DNA of 12,101 bases from Candidatus Heimdallarchaeota archaeon (GCA_029882335.1 JAOUKW010000084.1:1-12101), one strand, 5' to 3'; numbered from the stretch's first letter, positions 1-6,898 are shown. Notes: a model not told the origin generated them from the sequence alone. Numbers and translations: made by a program.

Positions 1-84
1 AGAGGCGGGTGTTTTTGATTTAATTGCACTCTTAGGTTCTTGTTCCTCAATATCATCAATATCTAAATCTTCAAAATCTGACAT
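1..84 (-). CDS. N-terminus of an acidic hypothetical protein (3' end outside window)
   Basis: Only the first 28 codons are visible, read on the minus strand from ATG at 84 and open to the window edge. The peptide begins MSDFEDLDIDDIEEQEPK, is strongly acidic and looks disordered, then turns to K/S/T-rich residues. That is too little to name a family. A second in-frame ATG lies at 96. I prefer 84 for two reasons: a TATA-like ACTATAA (105-111) is centred 24 nt upstream, and a GGTGAT motif (89-94) sits just before it. The GGTGAT would only matter if a longer transcript exists. The gene lies 153 nt downstream of the FKBP gene on the same strand, so co-transcription is possible. Confidence 0.6.
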   Translation of the reverse strand, partial: MSDFEDLDIDDIEEQEPKSAIKSKTPAS

Positions 85-104
85 AATAATCACCATTTTA
101 CTTG

Positions 105-111
105 TTATAGT
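105..111 (-). promoter_or_regulatory. Candidate TATA box of the left-edge gene
   Basis: The minus strand reads ACTATAA here, centred about 24 nt before the ATG at 84. This spacing is close to that of the other promoters in the window and would give a nearly leaderless transcript. The A/T-rich background makes one short match weak evidence. Confidence 0.35.
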
Positions 112-132
112 GTGTGGCTGTAATTTTCCACA

Positions 133-196
133 ACACACAAACATATATACACATTAATACTATTTAAACTTTGCTAGAGTAATTAGGTTTGTGTGT
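133..196. repeat. 10-bp perfect inverted repeat between FKBP and the left-edge gene
   Basis: ACACACAAAC at 133-142 is the exact reverse complement of GTTTGTGTGT at 187-196, with a 44-nt spacer. A related TGTGTG run occurs at 111-116, beside the candidate TATA box of the left-edge gene. The arms are CA/GT-rich in an otherwise A/T-rich spacer, so they stand out. They could be paired binding sites for a regulator of the downstream minus-strand gene, or chance low-complexity sequence. The spacer is long for an RNA hairpin. Confidence 0.4.
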
Positions 197-237
197 AATA
201 TATTTGCTGAATTCTAGCTGACTTCTCTATTTCGATT

Positions 238-567
238 TTATTTCAATCCTAGGAGTTCTACATCAAAAACTAAAGTTGAATTTGCTGGGATTAATCCTCC
301 ACCAACACTTTGATTACCATATGCCATATGAGGAGGTATAGTTAACTTTCGTTTACCACCTATTTTCATGGTTAATACTCCTTCATCCCAGCCTTTTATT
401 ACTTGACCAAGACCTATTTTAAATTCAAATGGTTGTCCTCTATCAACGCTACTATCAAACTTTTTACCATTTGTTAACCAGCCAGTATAATGAACAACAA
501 CTGTTTGTCCTTTTTTAGGTGAATCACCTGTTCCAGTTACTATATCTTCAATGATTAGCTCATCCAT
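238..567 (-). CDS. FKBP-type peptidyl-prolyl cis-trans isomerase, short single-domain form
   Basis: This 109-residue protein is one complete FKBP domain. FKBPs catalyse cis-trans isomerisation of Xaa-Pro bonds and assist protein folding. The FKBP12 pocket residues can be followed: Y27 in HYTGWL, F37-D38, F47, V56-I57 in QVIKGWDEG, W60, Y83 in AYGN, I93 and F101. No signal peptide or membrane segment is seen, so it should be cytosolic. The insert-in-flap chaperone domain of the SlyD-like FKBPs usual in archaea is absent, which makes this the minimal bacterial/eukaryotic-style form. The start at 567 is supported by a TATA box about 28 nt upstream. An earlier in-frame ATG at 588 reaches a stop after six codons. 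The gene is divergent from the first DMT transporter. Confidence 0.93.
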   Translation of the reverse strand: MDELIIEDIVTGTGDSPKKGQTVVVHYTGWLTNGKKFDSSVDRGQPFEFKIGLGQVIKGWDEGVLTMKIGGKRKLTIPPHMAYGNQSVGGGLIPANSTLVFDVELLGLK

Positions 568-568
568 T

Positions 569-607
569 TATTCGATTGTTTTCTTCATTTTATTAATATA
601 TTCGATT
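569..607. repeat. 9-bp direct repeat flanking the FKBP TATA box
   Basis: TATTCGATT occurs at 569-577 and again at 599-607, exactly 30 bp apart, about three helical turns. The copies bracket the FKBP TATA box on either side. That placement suits an operator, since a factor bound at both would cover the promoter. Chance in A/T-rich DNA cannot be excluded, although the CG within the unit makes it less trivial. Confidence 0.4.
591..600 (-). promoter_or_regulatory. TATA box of the FKBP gene
   Basis: The minus strand reads TATATTAATA, centred about 28 nt upstream of the ATG at 567. No Shine-Dalgarno motif precedes that ATG, so a leaderless or nearly leaderless mRNA is predicted. Confidence 0.55.
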
Positions 608-711
608 AAATCCTGATAATTTGCGTTATATATCGTTTTTATCTTTACTACTTTCTTTACTTTGTATTCCAAACAGCATATTATTTTAACTGCGAAATAT
701 TTATAGAATTA

Positions 712-1608
712 TTGGTAAATGAACCTTATATTAGCATTGGGCTAGCTTTTATTACTTCTTTGACTTGGGGAATAAATGCACACATATTAAAAAAGGGGGT
801 AGCTGAAGAAAATCCCTTTTTGGGTGTGGCTATTAGATCTATTTTTGCATTTCCTATTTTATTTTTAATTACATTTTTATGGAGAGGTATTGAAGGATTT
901 ACAGGGTATGCCAACCAAGAAGTGTTGTTTTTCACCATCTTAGGTTCTACATTATTTGCAACTGGTGATATTTTATATTTGGTGGGATTAAAAAAATATC
1001 CTGTTAATATGCTTGTACCTATTGTTGCAACATATCCCATAATTGCTATATTTATTTTAATTATAACTGGGAGTGAAGAGGTTTCACCCACTGTTATATT
1101 TGGTACTGTCATTGTAATATTTGGTATTGGATTAGTTACAAATGGAGATATTGCTGGTATATTAAATTATAAAATATTATCATTGGGTGTTTTGAATGCT
1201 TTATTCTATGGATTCAGTGTATATTATATTAAAATTGCACTTTCATTTGATACAACTGATGCAATCAGTGTTTCTGGAATTAGAACGCTTATATTGGGTT
1301 TAATTGGATTAATTGTTTTTCATTCTTCATCCAAAAATAGAGACGTAAGGAGACAAAGAAGCAAAGAATCAAAGATGCGATCATTCAAATTTCTAGCAGT
1401 TTCTGGAATTATTGGATGGGTAATTGGTGCCACTGCATTTTTCATAGCAGTGGAAAGAATTGGCGCGGCTATTCCTACTCCGATTTCCTCAACGTATCCA
1501 ATTGTAGCCACAATAATTGGATTGTTCCTTCGAATAGAAGAAGTTTCTAAAAAACAATTTGTAGGTATTATATTTAGTGTGTTAGGAACTGTGATTATAA
1601 TCACGTAA
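712..1608 (+). CDS. EamA/DMT-superfamily transporter 1
   Basis: This 298-residue protein is almost wholly hydrophobic, with about ten predicted membrane helices in two similar halves. That is the EamA (10-TMS drug/metabolite transporter) architecture and normal length. The N-terminal half opens with a SLTWGINAHILKKG segment typical of EamA domains. The C-terminal half has the matching GAAIPTPISSTYPIVATIIG stretch. A basic loop around residues 204-226 (KNRDVRRQRSK) is probably cytoplasmic. The substrate cannot be read from sequence, since the family includes amino-acid, metabolite and drug exporters. The start is TTG at 712: the frame is open back to a stop at 607 with no ATG, and the nearby ATG at 719 is out of frame. 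It is followed after 68 nt by a second DMT gene. Confidence 0.85.
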   Translation: MVNEPYISIGLAFITSLTWGINAHILKKGVAEENPFLGVAIRSIFAFPILFLITFLWRGIEGFTGYANQEVLFFTILGSTLFATGDILYLVGLKKYPVNMLVPIVATYPIIAIFILIITGSEEVSPTVIFGTVIVIFGIGLVTNGDIAGILNYKILSLGVLNALFYGFSVYYIKIALSFDTTDAISVSGIRTLILGLIGLIVFHSSSKNRDVRRQRSKESKMRSFKFLAVSGIIGWVIGATAFFIAVERIGAAIPTPISSTYPIVATIIGLFLRIEEVSKKQFVGIIFSVLGTVIIIT

Positions 1609-1652
1609 AATTATGACTAATATTTTGATATTGACCCATACTAATTTTACGT
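1603..1652. repeat. Nested inverted repeat between the two DMT genes
   Basis: ACGTAAAATTA (1603-1613) and TAATTTTACGT (1642-1652) are perfect 11-bp reverse complements. Between them is a smaller hairpin, AATAT (1619-1623) and ATATT (1628-1632) around TTTG, extendable by a T-G pair. The left outer arm contains the stop codon of the first DMT gene (1606-1608). The right arm ends 8 nt before the GGTGAT of the second. This may be an intercistronic RNA structure affecting termination, processing or translation of the second gene, or a DNA-level operator. The stem has few G-C pairs. Confidence 0.5.
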
Positions 1653-1660
1653 TACAGAAT

Positions 1661-1666
1661 GGTGAT
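1661..1666 (+). promoter_or_regulatory. Shine-Dalgarno motif GGTGAT of the second DMT gene
   Basis: GGTGAT matches the archaeal 16S anti-Shine-Dalgarno complement and ends 10 nt before ATG 1677. This argues for that ATG over the upstream in-frame ATG at 1659, which overlaps the motif. It also implies translation from a transcript with upstream sequence, such as a bicistronic one. Confidence 0.6.
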
Positions 1667-1676
1667 AATATGTTTA

Positions 1677-2519
1677 ATGGAAAGTTTTAGTATAATCTTA
1701 TTTTTTGGAGTAGGTGCGTCCATTTTTTGGGGTGCTGCAGATTTCTCAGGAGGATATGCAACCAAAATGAATAATGTCTTCTCGGTTACTTTCATCTCTC
1801 AGGTTTTTGGAACTCTACTCTTTCTTACCCTGGGTTTTTTATCTCAAGAAAGTTACCCTGACAATAATAGTATTCTCCTAGGATTAATTGCAGGAATTTT
1901 TGGAGGTACTGGTGTGGCAATTTTTTATCAGGCACTCTCAGAAGGGAGAATGGGTATTGTCGCTCCAGTATCAGCAGTTACTACAACTCTAATTCCTATT
2001 ATTATTGGGTCTTTTATTGACGGTAGACTGCAAACCGTTCAATATTTTTCAATACTACTTATCATTGTTTCAATTTGGTTAGTAAGCATTGATGATGTAG
2101 AAAAAACAATTAGTATTGCTCTACTTAAACTTCCTATACTATCTGGTATTAATTTTGGCTTATTTTTTGTATTTGTTAAATTGGCTAGTGAGACAACAGT
2201 TTATTTTCCTATGGTAGCTGCAAGAATAGCCTCAATGACTATATTATTCAGCTTTGGAATTATAACAAACAAGAAGTCAATGTTTAAAATAACTAATTGG
2301 TATGTGATAATTATTGCAGGTATTGCAGATGCATTAGGTAATACTTTTTTCGTTTTTTCTGCGAGATTTGGTAGATTGGATATTGCTTCAGCACTTGCTG
2401 GTCTTTATCCTATAACTACTGTGGTACTAGCTATTATGATATTGAAGGAGAAAATACATAAATTACAGACTATGGGGATTTTAATTGCAATTTCTGGAAT
2501 TATTCTACTTAATATATAA
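1677..2519 (+). CDS. EamA/DMT-superfamily transporter 2
   Basis: From ATG 1677 this is a 280-residue integral membrane protein with about ten helices in two EamA repeats. The first repeat begins with GASIFWGAADFSGGYATK. The second includes the ADALGNTFFVFSARFGRLD segment followed by LAGLYPITTVVLAIMILKE, a standard EamA ending. It is probably a permease for a small metabolite, substrate unknown. The frame extends to ATG 1659, giving 286 residues (MVIICLMES), but GGTGAT at 1661-1666 points to 1677. The two tandem DMT proteins are clearly different in sequence. They may be an old duplication, act on separate substrates, or pair with each other, and nothing here decides this. Confidence 0.85.
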   Translation: MESFSIILFFGVGASIFWGAADFSGGYATKMNNVFSVTFISQVFGTLLFLTLGFLSQESYPDNNSILLGLIAGIFGGTGVAIFYQALSEGRMGIVAPVSAVTTTLIPIIIGSFIDGRLQTVQYFSILLIIVSIWLVSIDDVEKTISIALLKLPILSGINFGLFFVFVKLASETTVYFPMVAARIASMTILFSFGIITNKKSMFKITNWYVIIIAGIADALGNTFFVFSARFGRLDIASALAGLYPITTVVLAIMILKEKIHKLQTMGILIAISGIILLNI

Positions 2520-2553
2520 TGATATTGTACGTTTTGATTTCTCTATCACAACC

Positions 2554-2579
2554 AATTACTAAAAATATTTAGTGTAATT
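2554..2579. repeat. Inverted repeat abutting the DUF411 promoter
   Basis: AATTACTAAA (2554-2563) can pair with TTTA (2568-2571) and GTAATT (2574-2579) around an AATA loop, leaving a 2-nt GT bulge. A simpler reading is a perfect ACTAAA/TTTAGT hairpin at 2558-2573. The structure ends exactly where the TATA box region of the DUF411 gene begins and overlaps the expected BRE position. That placement would suit an operator, possibly metal-responsive. T-rich sequence at 2531-2543 just before it could terminate the DMT transcript. Confidence 0.4.
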
Positions 2580-2587
2580 TTTATACT
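2580..2587 (+). promoter_or_regulatory. TATA box of the DUF411 gene
   Basis: TTTATACT is centred about 26 nt upstream of ATG 2609, the standard archaeal distance from TATA centre to transcription start. No Shine-Dalgarno motif is present, so a leaderless transcript is predicted. Confidence 0.6.
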
Positions 2588-2608
2588 CAATTTATAACAA
2601 TTATTTTG

Positions 2609-3211
2609 ATGGCAAAAAAAGATTCTAGTCAAGATGTATTTGATAGATATCAAGCATATAAGGATAAACAATCTGGTGCTCCATCTCAAAATATTGATAA
2701 ACCTGTAAATATTTCTAACTCCGGGAAAATATACAAATATTTTGTTGTTGGATTGATTGGAATTATAGTAATCGCTAATTTTGGATTATTATCTGATTAC
2801 ACTCCTCAATTTGGTAATAGATCAGATAAAACTGATGATGGTGACTATGATTTCATCGTGTATAGCTCTCCTACCTGCAGTTGTTGTGCAGAATATGTAG
2901 TAATCTTAGAAGATCTTGGTTATAGTGTAAATTCAATAAAGACGAATAGTTATACTAATATAAAAGATGAAAGAAATATCCCAGCTGATTCTAGATCCTG
3001 TCACACAACACTATATGGTAACTATTTTATTGAAGGTCATGTTCCTATTAGTGTGATAAATCAATTAATCGCTGAAAATCCGGACATTGATGGTATTGCA
3101 CTGCCTGGTATGCCTGCTGGAAGTCCTGGTATGGGTGGTGACAAAACAGAAACTTTTGAGATTCAATCTATTAAAAGTGGTGTAGTTGTTAGTATTTTTG
3201 CAAGAGTATAA
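2609..3211 (+). CDS. Membrane-anchored DUF411 family protein (probable metal/copper binding)
   Basis: This 200-residue protein has a hydrophilic N-terminus (1-40), one membrane helix (about 42-62) and a C-terminal DUF411 domain (about 80-190), probably outside the cell. DUF411 proteins are thioredoxin-fold-like and often encoded near copper-resistance genes, where a metal-binding role is suspected. Family hallmarks visible are SPTCSCC (C90, C92, C93; usually TCGCC), RSCHT (C131, H132), IEGHVP and ALPGMPAGSPGM. The conserved cysteines and the H132 and EGH histidines are obvious metal or redox ligands. An in-frame TTG at 2606 precedes the ATG, but ATG 2609 is preferred and fits the TATA spacing. 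It lies between the DMT genes and the ABC operon with its own promoter. The copper link is inferred from the family. Confidence 0.87.
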   Translation: MAKKDSSQDVFDRYQAYKDKQSGAPSQNIDKPVNISNSGKIYKYFVVGLIGIIVIANFGLLSDYTPQFGNRSDKTDDGDYDFIVYSSPTCSCCAEYVVILEDLGYSVNSIKTNSYTNIKDERNIPADSRSCHTTLYGNYFIEGHVPISVINQLIAENPDIDGIALPGMPAGSPGMGGDKTETFEIQSIKSGVVVSIFARV

Positions 3212-3243
3212 ATTTAAAAATAATTCGTAATCACAATCAAATA

Positions 3244-3267
3244 CTTTTGCCTCTATGTTCTTTGTTT
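3244..3267 (+). terminator. Candidate T-rich terminator after the DUF411 gene
   Basis: A pyrimidine-rich tract with repeated T runs (TTTT, TTC, TTTG, TTT) starts 33 nt after the DUF411 stop. Archaeal intrinsic termination uses T tracts in the non-template strand without needing a hairpin. The tract ends where the next promoter starts. T runs are common at this base composition. Confidence 0.3.
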
Positions 3268-3272
3268 AATAT
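3265..3272 (+). promoter_or_regulatory. TATA box of the ABC exporter operon
   Basis: TTTAATAT is centred about 27-28 nt before the TTG at 3296, predicting a leaderless transcript starting at that TTG. This is the main support for the TTG start over the internal ATG at 3323. Confidence 0.5.
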
Positions 3273-3295
3273 GATTTTGATGTAACGTTGAATCG

Positions 3296-5095
3296 TTGTA
3301 TACAAAGAATAAGCTTAATCACATGAATATACAAAGTTTGCTTTTAAAAGAAGCAAAATCTGATTGGCGTTTATACACAACAGGTATTTTATGTATGTTT
3401 CTGGGAGTACAAGCTAGATTAACAACTCCTATTTTTATCCGTTTGATAATAGATGAGGTTTTAATCGCCAAATCCCCTGATAATTTATTATTGTATTGTT
3501 TAAGTATTATTTTGATAGCAGTATTTGCAGGATTTTTCAATTATGGAAATCGATATTTTAATGACAAAGCCGCAGAGACAACAACTTTCAGATTACGAAA
3601 TCAAATATTTGAAAAGCTTCAAAATCAATCAATGGGCTATCTAAATAAACAGGAAACAGGTCAGTTATTAACAAAATCTACTTCTGATATCGATATTATT
3701 CGATCTTATTTAGCTCGTGAATTTCGTATTGGATTAAATTCATTTTATTATTATATTTCAATAGGAATAATTATTTATTTTACTCAGCCAAGGTTTCTAG
3801 TAATATTTTTACTAATTTTACCAGTCTTGTTTGGGATTTCCTTTGTTTATGGAGTAAAAACTAGGCCATTAATCCGTGAAAGTAGAAGATATAGTGGAGT
3901 TTTATCAAATCATATTCAAGAAAGTATAGAGTCAATTGATGTTGTTCGTTCGTTTTCTAGGGAGACACATGAAATTGAAAGATTTGAAAGAAGTAATGAC
4001 AATTACTTAAAATTAGTATTGAAGTCTCAGATTATTAGAGGTTTAACTTTACCTGTAGCCGTTCTTATTGTATCTCTAAGTTCAGTACTAATTTTGTATT
4101 TTGGAGGTTCTCAAATAATAACAGATCCAAATTCGAAAATAACTATTGGTCAATTAATCCAGTTCAACTTGTATTTATTGGAATTAACTACACCTACCCG
4201 ATTACTTGGGGCATTTATTGAGGGGTACACTAGAGTAAATGTTTCTGGTGAAAGAGTTTTTGGGATCATTTATAGTGAAATTGAGATTAAAGAACGAAAT
4301 AATGCTATTTCATTGGAGAAATTGGATGGTAAAATTACACTTTCAGGGGTTAGTTTTGGATATGAAAGTGAACAAAAGATCTTAGACAATATTTCTTTTA
4401 CAGTAAATGCAGGAGAGATTATTGGTTTTCTTGGAACCAGTGGAAGTGGAAAAACAAGTTTAATTAATTTAATACCTCGTTTCTTTGATCCTACGGAAGG
4501 AAATGTATATATAGACGATATTGAACTACGTGATTATAATTTAGAATTTCTTAGAAAAAATATTGGCATTGTATCTCAAGAAACATTTCTTTTCTCTAGA
4601 ACTATTAGAGAAAATATCTGTTTTGGAAAAATCGATGCAAGTGATGAAGAGATTATAGCTGCTTCTCAAACAGCACAGGCTCATAATTTTATTATGGAAT
4701 TTCCTGATGGATATGATACAATTGTTGGTGAAAAAGGAATCACATTATCTGGAGGACAACAACAAAGAATCTCTATCGCACGTTCTTTACTAATCAATCC
4801 CAAAATACTAATTCTTGATGATTCTACAAGTAGTGTCGATGCAACAACAGAAAATGAAATTCAAATAGCATTAGATCAGTTGTTGAAAAATAGAACAACT
4901 TTAATTGTAACTCAGAAGGTTTCGAGTTTAAGAAAAGCACAACAAATTATTATTTTAGAAAATGGTAAGATCATTGAGAGTGGAGATCATATTACGTTGA
5001 TGCAGCTAAAGGGTATTTATTCTAAAATTTATTCAACCCAAGAAGACCCTAAATTGAAAGAGGAATTAAATATTATATTGGAGGGAGATAAATGA
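3296..5095 (+). CDS. ABC exporter half-transporter with degenerate ATP site (TM287-like subunit)
   Basis: This 599-residue protein has an N-terminal type IV (type I exporter) membrane domain of about six helices (to about residue 320) and a C-terminal nucleotide-binding domain. Walker A is GTSGSGKT (380-387), the Q-loop is in GIVSQETFLF, the signature is canonical LSGGQ (484-488), and Walker B ends LILDD (D508). The catalytic Glu is Asp (D509) and the switch His is Gln (Q540, in VTQKVSS). These are the substitutions of the degenerate subunit in heterodimeric exporters such as TM287/288. The next gene supplies the catalytic Walker B Glu and His. The start is TTG 3296 or ATG 3323; the TATA position favours TTG. 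The stop overlaps the partner's start by 4 nt. The substrate (drug, lipid or peptide) is unknown. Confidence 0.93.
   Translation: MYTKNKLNHMNIQSLLLKEAKSDWRLYTTGILCMFLGVQARLTTPIFIRLIIDEVLIAKSPDNLLLYCLSIILIAVFAGFFNYGNRYFNDKAAETTTFRLRNQIFEKLQNQSMGYLNKQETGQLLTKSTSDIDIIRSYLAREFRIGLNSFYYYISIGIIIYFTQPRFLVIFLLILPVLFGISFVYGVKTRPLIRESRRYSGVLSNHIQESIESIDVVRSFSRETHEIERFERSNDNYLKLVLKSQIIRGLTLPVAVLIVSLSSVLILYFGGSQIITDPNSKITIGQLIQFNLYLLELTTPTRLLGAFIEGYTRVNVSGERVFGIIYSEIEIKERNNAISLEKLDGKITLSGVSFGYESEQKILDNISFTVNAGEIIGFLGTSGSGKTSLINLIPRFFDPTEGNVYIDDIELRDYNLEFLRKNIGIVSQETFLFSRTIRENICFGKIDASDEEIIAASQTAQAHNFIMEFPDGYDTIVGEKGITLSGGQQQRISIARSLLINPKILILDDSTSSVDATTENEIQIALDQLLKNRTTLIVTQKVSSLRKAQQIIILENGKIIESGDHITLMQLKGIYSKIYSTQEDPKLKEELNIILEGDK
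5080..5084 (+). promoter_or_regulatory. Shine-Dalgarno GGAGG of the second ABC subunit
   Basis: GGAGG, within GGAGGGAGAT, ends 7 nt before ATG 5092, inside the 3' end of the upstream ABC gene. With the ATGA overlap it indicates coupled translation of the two subunits from one mRNA. Confidence 0.7.
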
Positions 5096-6870
5096 GACGA
5101 TTTGTTGAATTTGAACGATTAAAAGTAGTTTCTGATAAAAACTTATTTCTTTTTGCTATTAGATATATGAGAAATTATCGATTGTTGGTTACATTATCAA
5201 TTTTATTCGTTATCATTGGAACTATACTGAATTTAATTCCGGAATTACTCATTCGGAAGATCATTGATATAGATATCAAAAATAAGGACATTGAGGGGTT
5301 ACTCCTATCAGTACTGTTAATGGTATTAATTTACATTATTTCTTGGTTGATAAACTTTTTAGATTCTTTTACTACTACGAAAATAGGTCAATCCACCATA
5401 AAGGATCTAAGAAATGATATGTTTATTAAAATGGTCAATCAAAGTCAATCATTCTATGATAAAGAACAATCAGGAAGCATTAATTCAAAGATGACAAATG
5501 ATCTTAACACTTTAGCAGGTTTTTTTTCATCTGGTTTAGTTGATATTATTACTTCTTTCCTTCAGTTGATTGGAATCTTTACTATTATGTTGATACTGGA
5601 TACAGCACTATCTATCATATCTATGTTGGTGGTGCCTCTACTATTGGCAGTTACATTTGGTTTAAAGGGTCCCATTCGTAAAATTAGCCAAATACGTAGA
5701 AAGACAATTGCTAAAGTTACTACCAATTTGGCAGAAAATATAAGTGGTGTCAAGGAATCTAAAAATTTCGCGAGAGAGAAAGTAAATCAAAAAGAATTTG
5801 AGAAAGTAAATAAAGAAAATTTTGATGCTGCTATCAAAGCTACATCATTATTTGCATTGCTTTTTCCTTTAATTGGTATCATTACTGCATTAGGCACTGC
5901 TGCTGTATTATATTATTCTGGATATCAGGCATCTGTAGAGAATAATCCTAAATATACTGTTGGATTAATTGCTACCTTTATGGCATATTTGGTTCGATTT
6001 TTTGGACCTGTATTTACAATTTCATCATTTTATAGTGTATATCAATCAGCATTAGCGTCATTGGAGAGAGTCTATCTATTTATGAATGAAGATATCATTA
6101 TCGCGAATCAAGAAGTAACTACAGAATTTAAAATTGTTAACGCAGAATTATTAATAAAAAATGTTTATTTCTCATATAATGAAAATATTCCGATATTTGA
6201 AGACTTGTCTCTGAATATTCCCGGTAAATCAACTGTGGCTTTAGTTGGGCATACTGGAGCAGGTAAATCAAGTATAATAAAACTAATTGCCCGTTTCTAT
6301 GATATAAACAGTGGTTCTATTACCATTGATGGAATTAATATCCAAAATACTTCCTTAACCGAGTTAAGAGAGTCAATTGGTATTGTACCTCAAAAGCCAA
6401 TTCTATTTAATACCTCAATTCGCGATAATATCAAATATGGTAAACTTTCTGCTACAGATGATGAAATCATTGAAATATGTAAATTATTAGGATTACATGA
6501 ATTTATCATGACATTACCTGAGAATTATGATACAGTTGTATCCGAAGGTGGTAAGCGTTTATCACAGGGACAACGACAATTAGTCACATTTGCTAGGGCT
6601 TTAATTAAAAATCCACCTATAATAATACTAGATGAGGCAACATCATCACTAGATCCCATATCTGAAATCAGAATCCAACATGCATTGGAAACTTTATTAA
6701 AAGACCGTACTTCAATAATTATCGCTCATCGTCTTTCTACAATAAGAAATGCCGATAAAATTATTGTATTGGAAAAGGGAAGAATTATACAAGAAGGCAA
6801 TCATTTGGAATTAGTAAAACAAAAGGGAAAATATCGTGAATTATACTTGAATCAATTTTTACGAAATTAA
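5092..6870 (+). CDS. ABC exporter half-transporter with catalytic ATP site (TM288-like subunit)
   Basis: This 592-residue partner has the same layout: about six membrane helices to roughly residue 325, then a nucleotide-binding domain. Walker A is GHTGAGKS (386-393), the Q-loop is in GIVPQKPILF, Walker B is IIILDE with the catalytic Glu (D514-E515), and the switch His is present (H546, IIAHRLST). The signature is non-canonical LSQGQ (490-494), also the form of TM288. In the heterodimer this LSQGQ would face the degenerate Walker motifs of the 599-residue subunit. The partner's LSGGQ would complete the one hydrolysing site here. Translation is probably coupled through the ATGA overlap and GGAGG. 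It should export a hydrophobic or amphipathic compound across the cytoplasmic membrane; the substrate is unknown. Confidence 0.93.
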   Translation: MRRFVEFERLKVVSDKNLFLFAIRYMRNYRLLVTLSILFVIIGTILNLIPELLIRKIIDIDIKNKDIEGLLLSVLLMVLIYIISWLINFLDSFTTTKIGQSTIKDLRNDMFIKMVNQSQSFYDKEQSGSINSKMTNDLNTLAGFFSSGLVDIITSFLQLIGIFTIMLILDTALSIISMLVVPLLLAVTFGLKGPIRKISQIRRKTIAKVTTNLAENISGVKESKNFAREKVNQKEFEKVNKENFDAAIKATSLFALLFPLIGIITALGTAAVLYYSGYQASVENNPKYTVGLIATFMAYLVRFFGPVFTISSFYSVYQSALASLERVYLFMNEDIIIANQEVTTEFKIVNAELLIKNVYFSYNENIPIFEDLSLNIPGKSTVALVGHTGAGKSSIIKLIARFYDINSGSITIDGINIQNTSLTELRESIGIVPQKPILFNTSIRDNIKYGKLSATDDEIIEICKLLGLHEFIMTLPENYDTVVSEGGKRLSQGQRQLVTFARALIKNPPIIILDEATSSLDPISEIRIQHALETLLKDRTSIIIAHRLSTIRNADKIIVLEKGRIIQEGNHLELVKQKGKYRELYLNQFLRN

Positions 6871-6898
6871 ATAGTAATTATTATTTGAATAAGACTAG

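Noticed and set aside
568..588. Six-codon open frame (ATG at 588 on the minus strand) directly before the FKBP start
   Set aside because: It ends in a stop just before the FKBP ATG and lies upstream of the transcription start predicted from the TATA box, so it is probably not transcribed.
726..1112. Antisense reading frame within the first DMT gene
   Set aside because: Hydrophobic mirror of a clear EamA gene; no promoter, no recognisable domain.
1320..1604. Antisense reading frame at the end of the first DMT gene
   Set aside because: Fully inside the sense coding region, with no supporting start signals or domain.
3319..3540. Antisense frame inside the first ABC gene
   Set aside because: Short, without family resemblance, and covered by strongly conserved ABC exporter coding sequence.
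2609..6870. One metal-export operon joining DUF411 and the ABC exporter
   Set aside because: A T-rich tract and a separate TATA box lie between them, and this ABC type does not usually carry free metals; common orientation alone is not enough.
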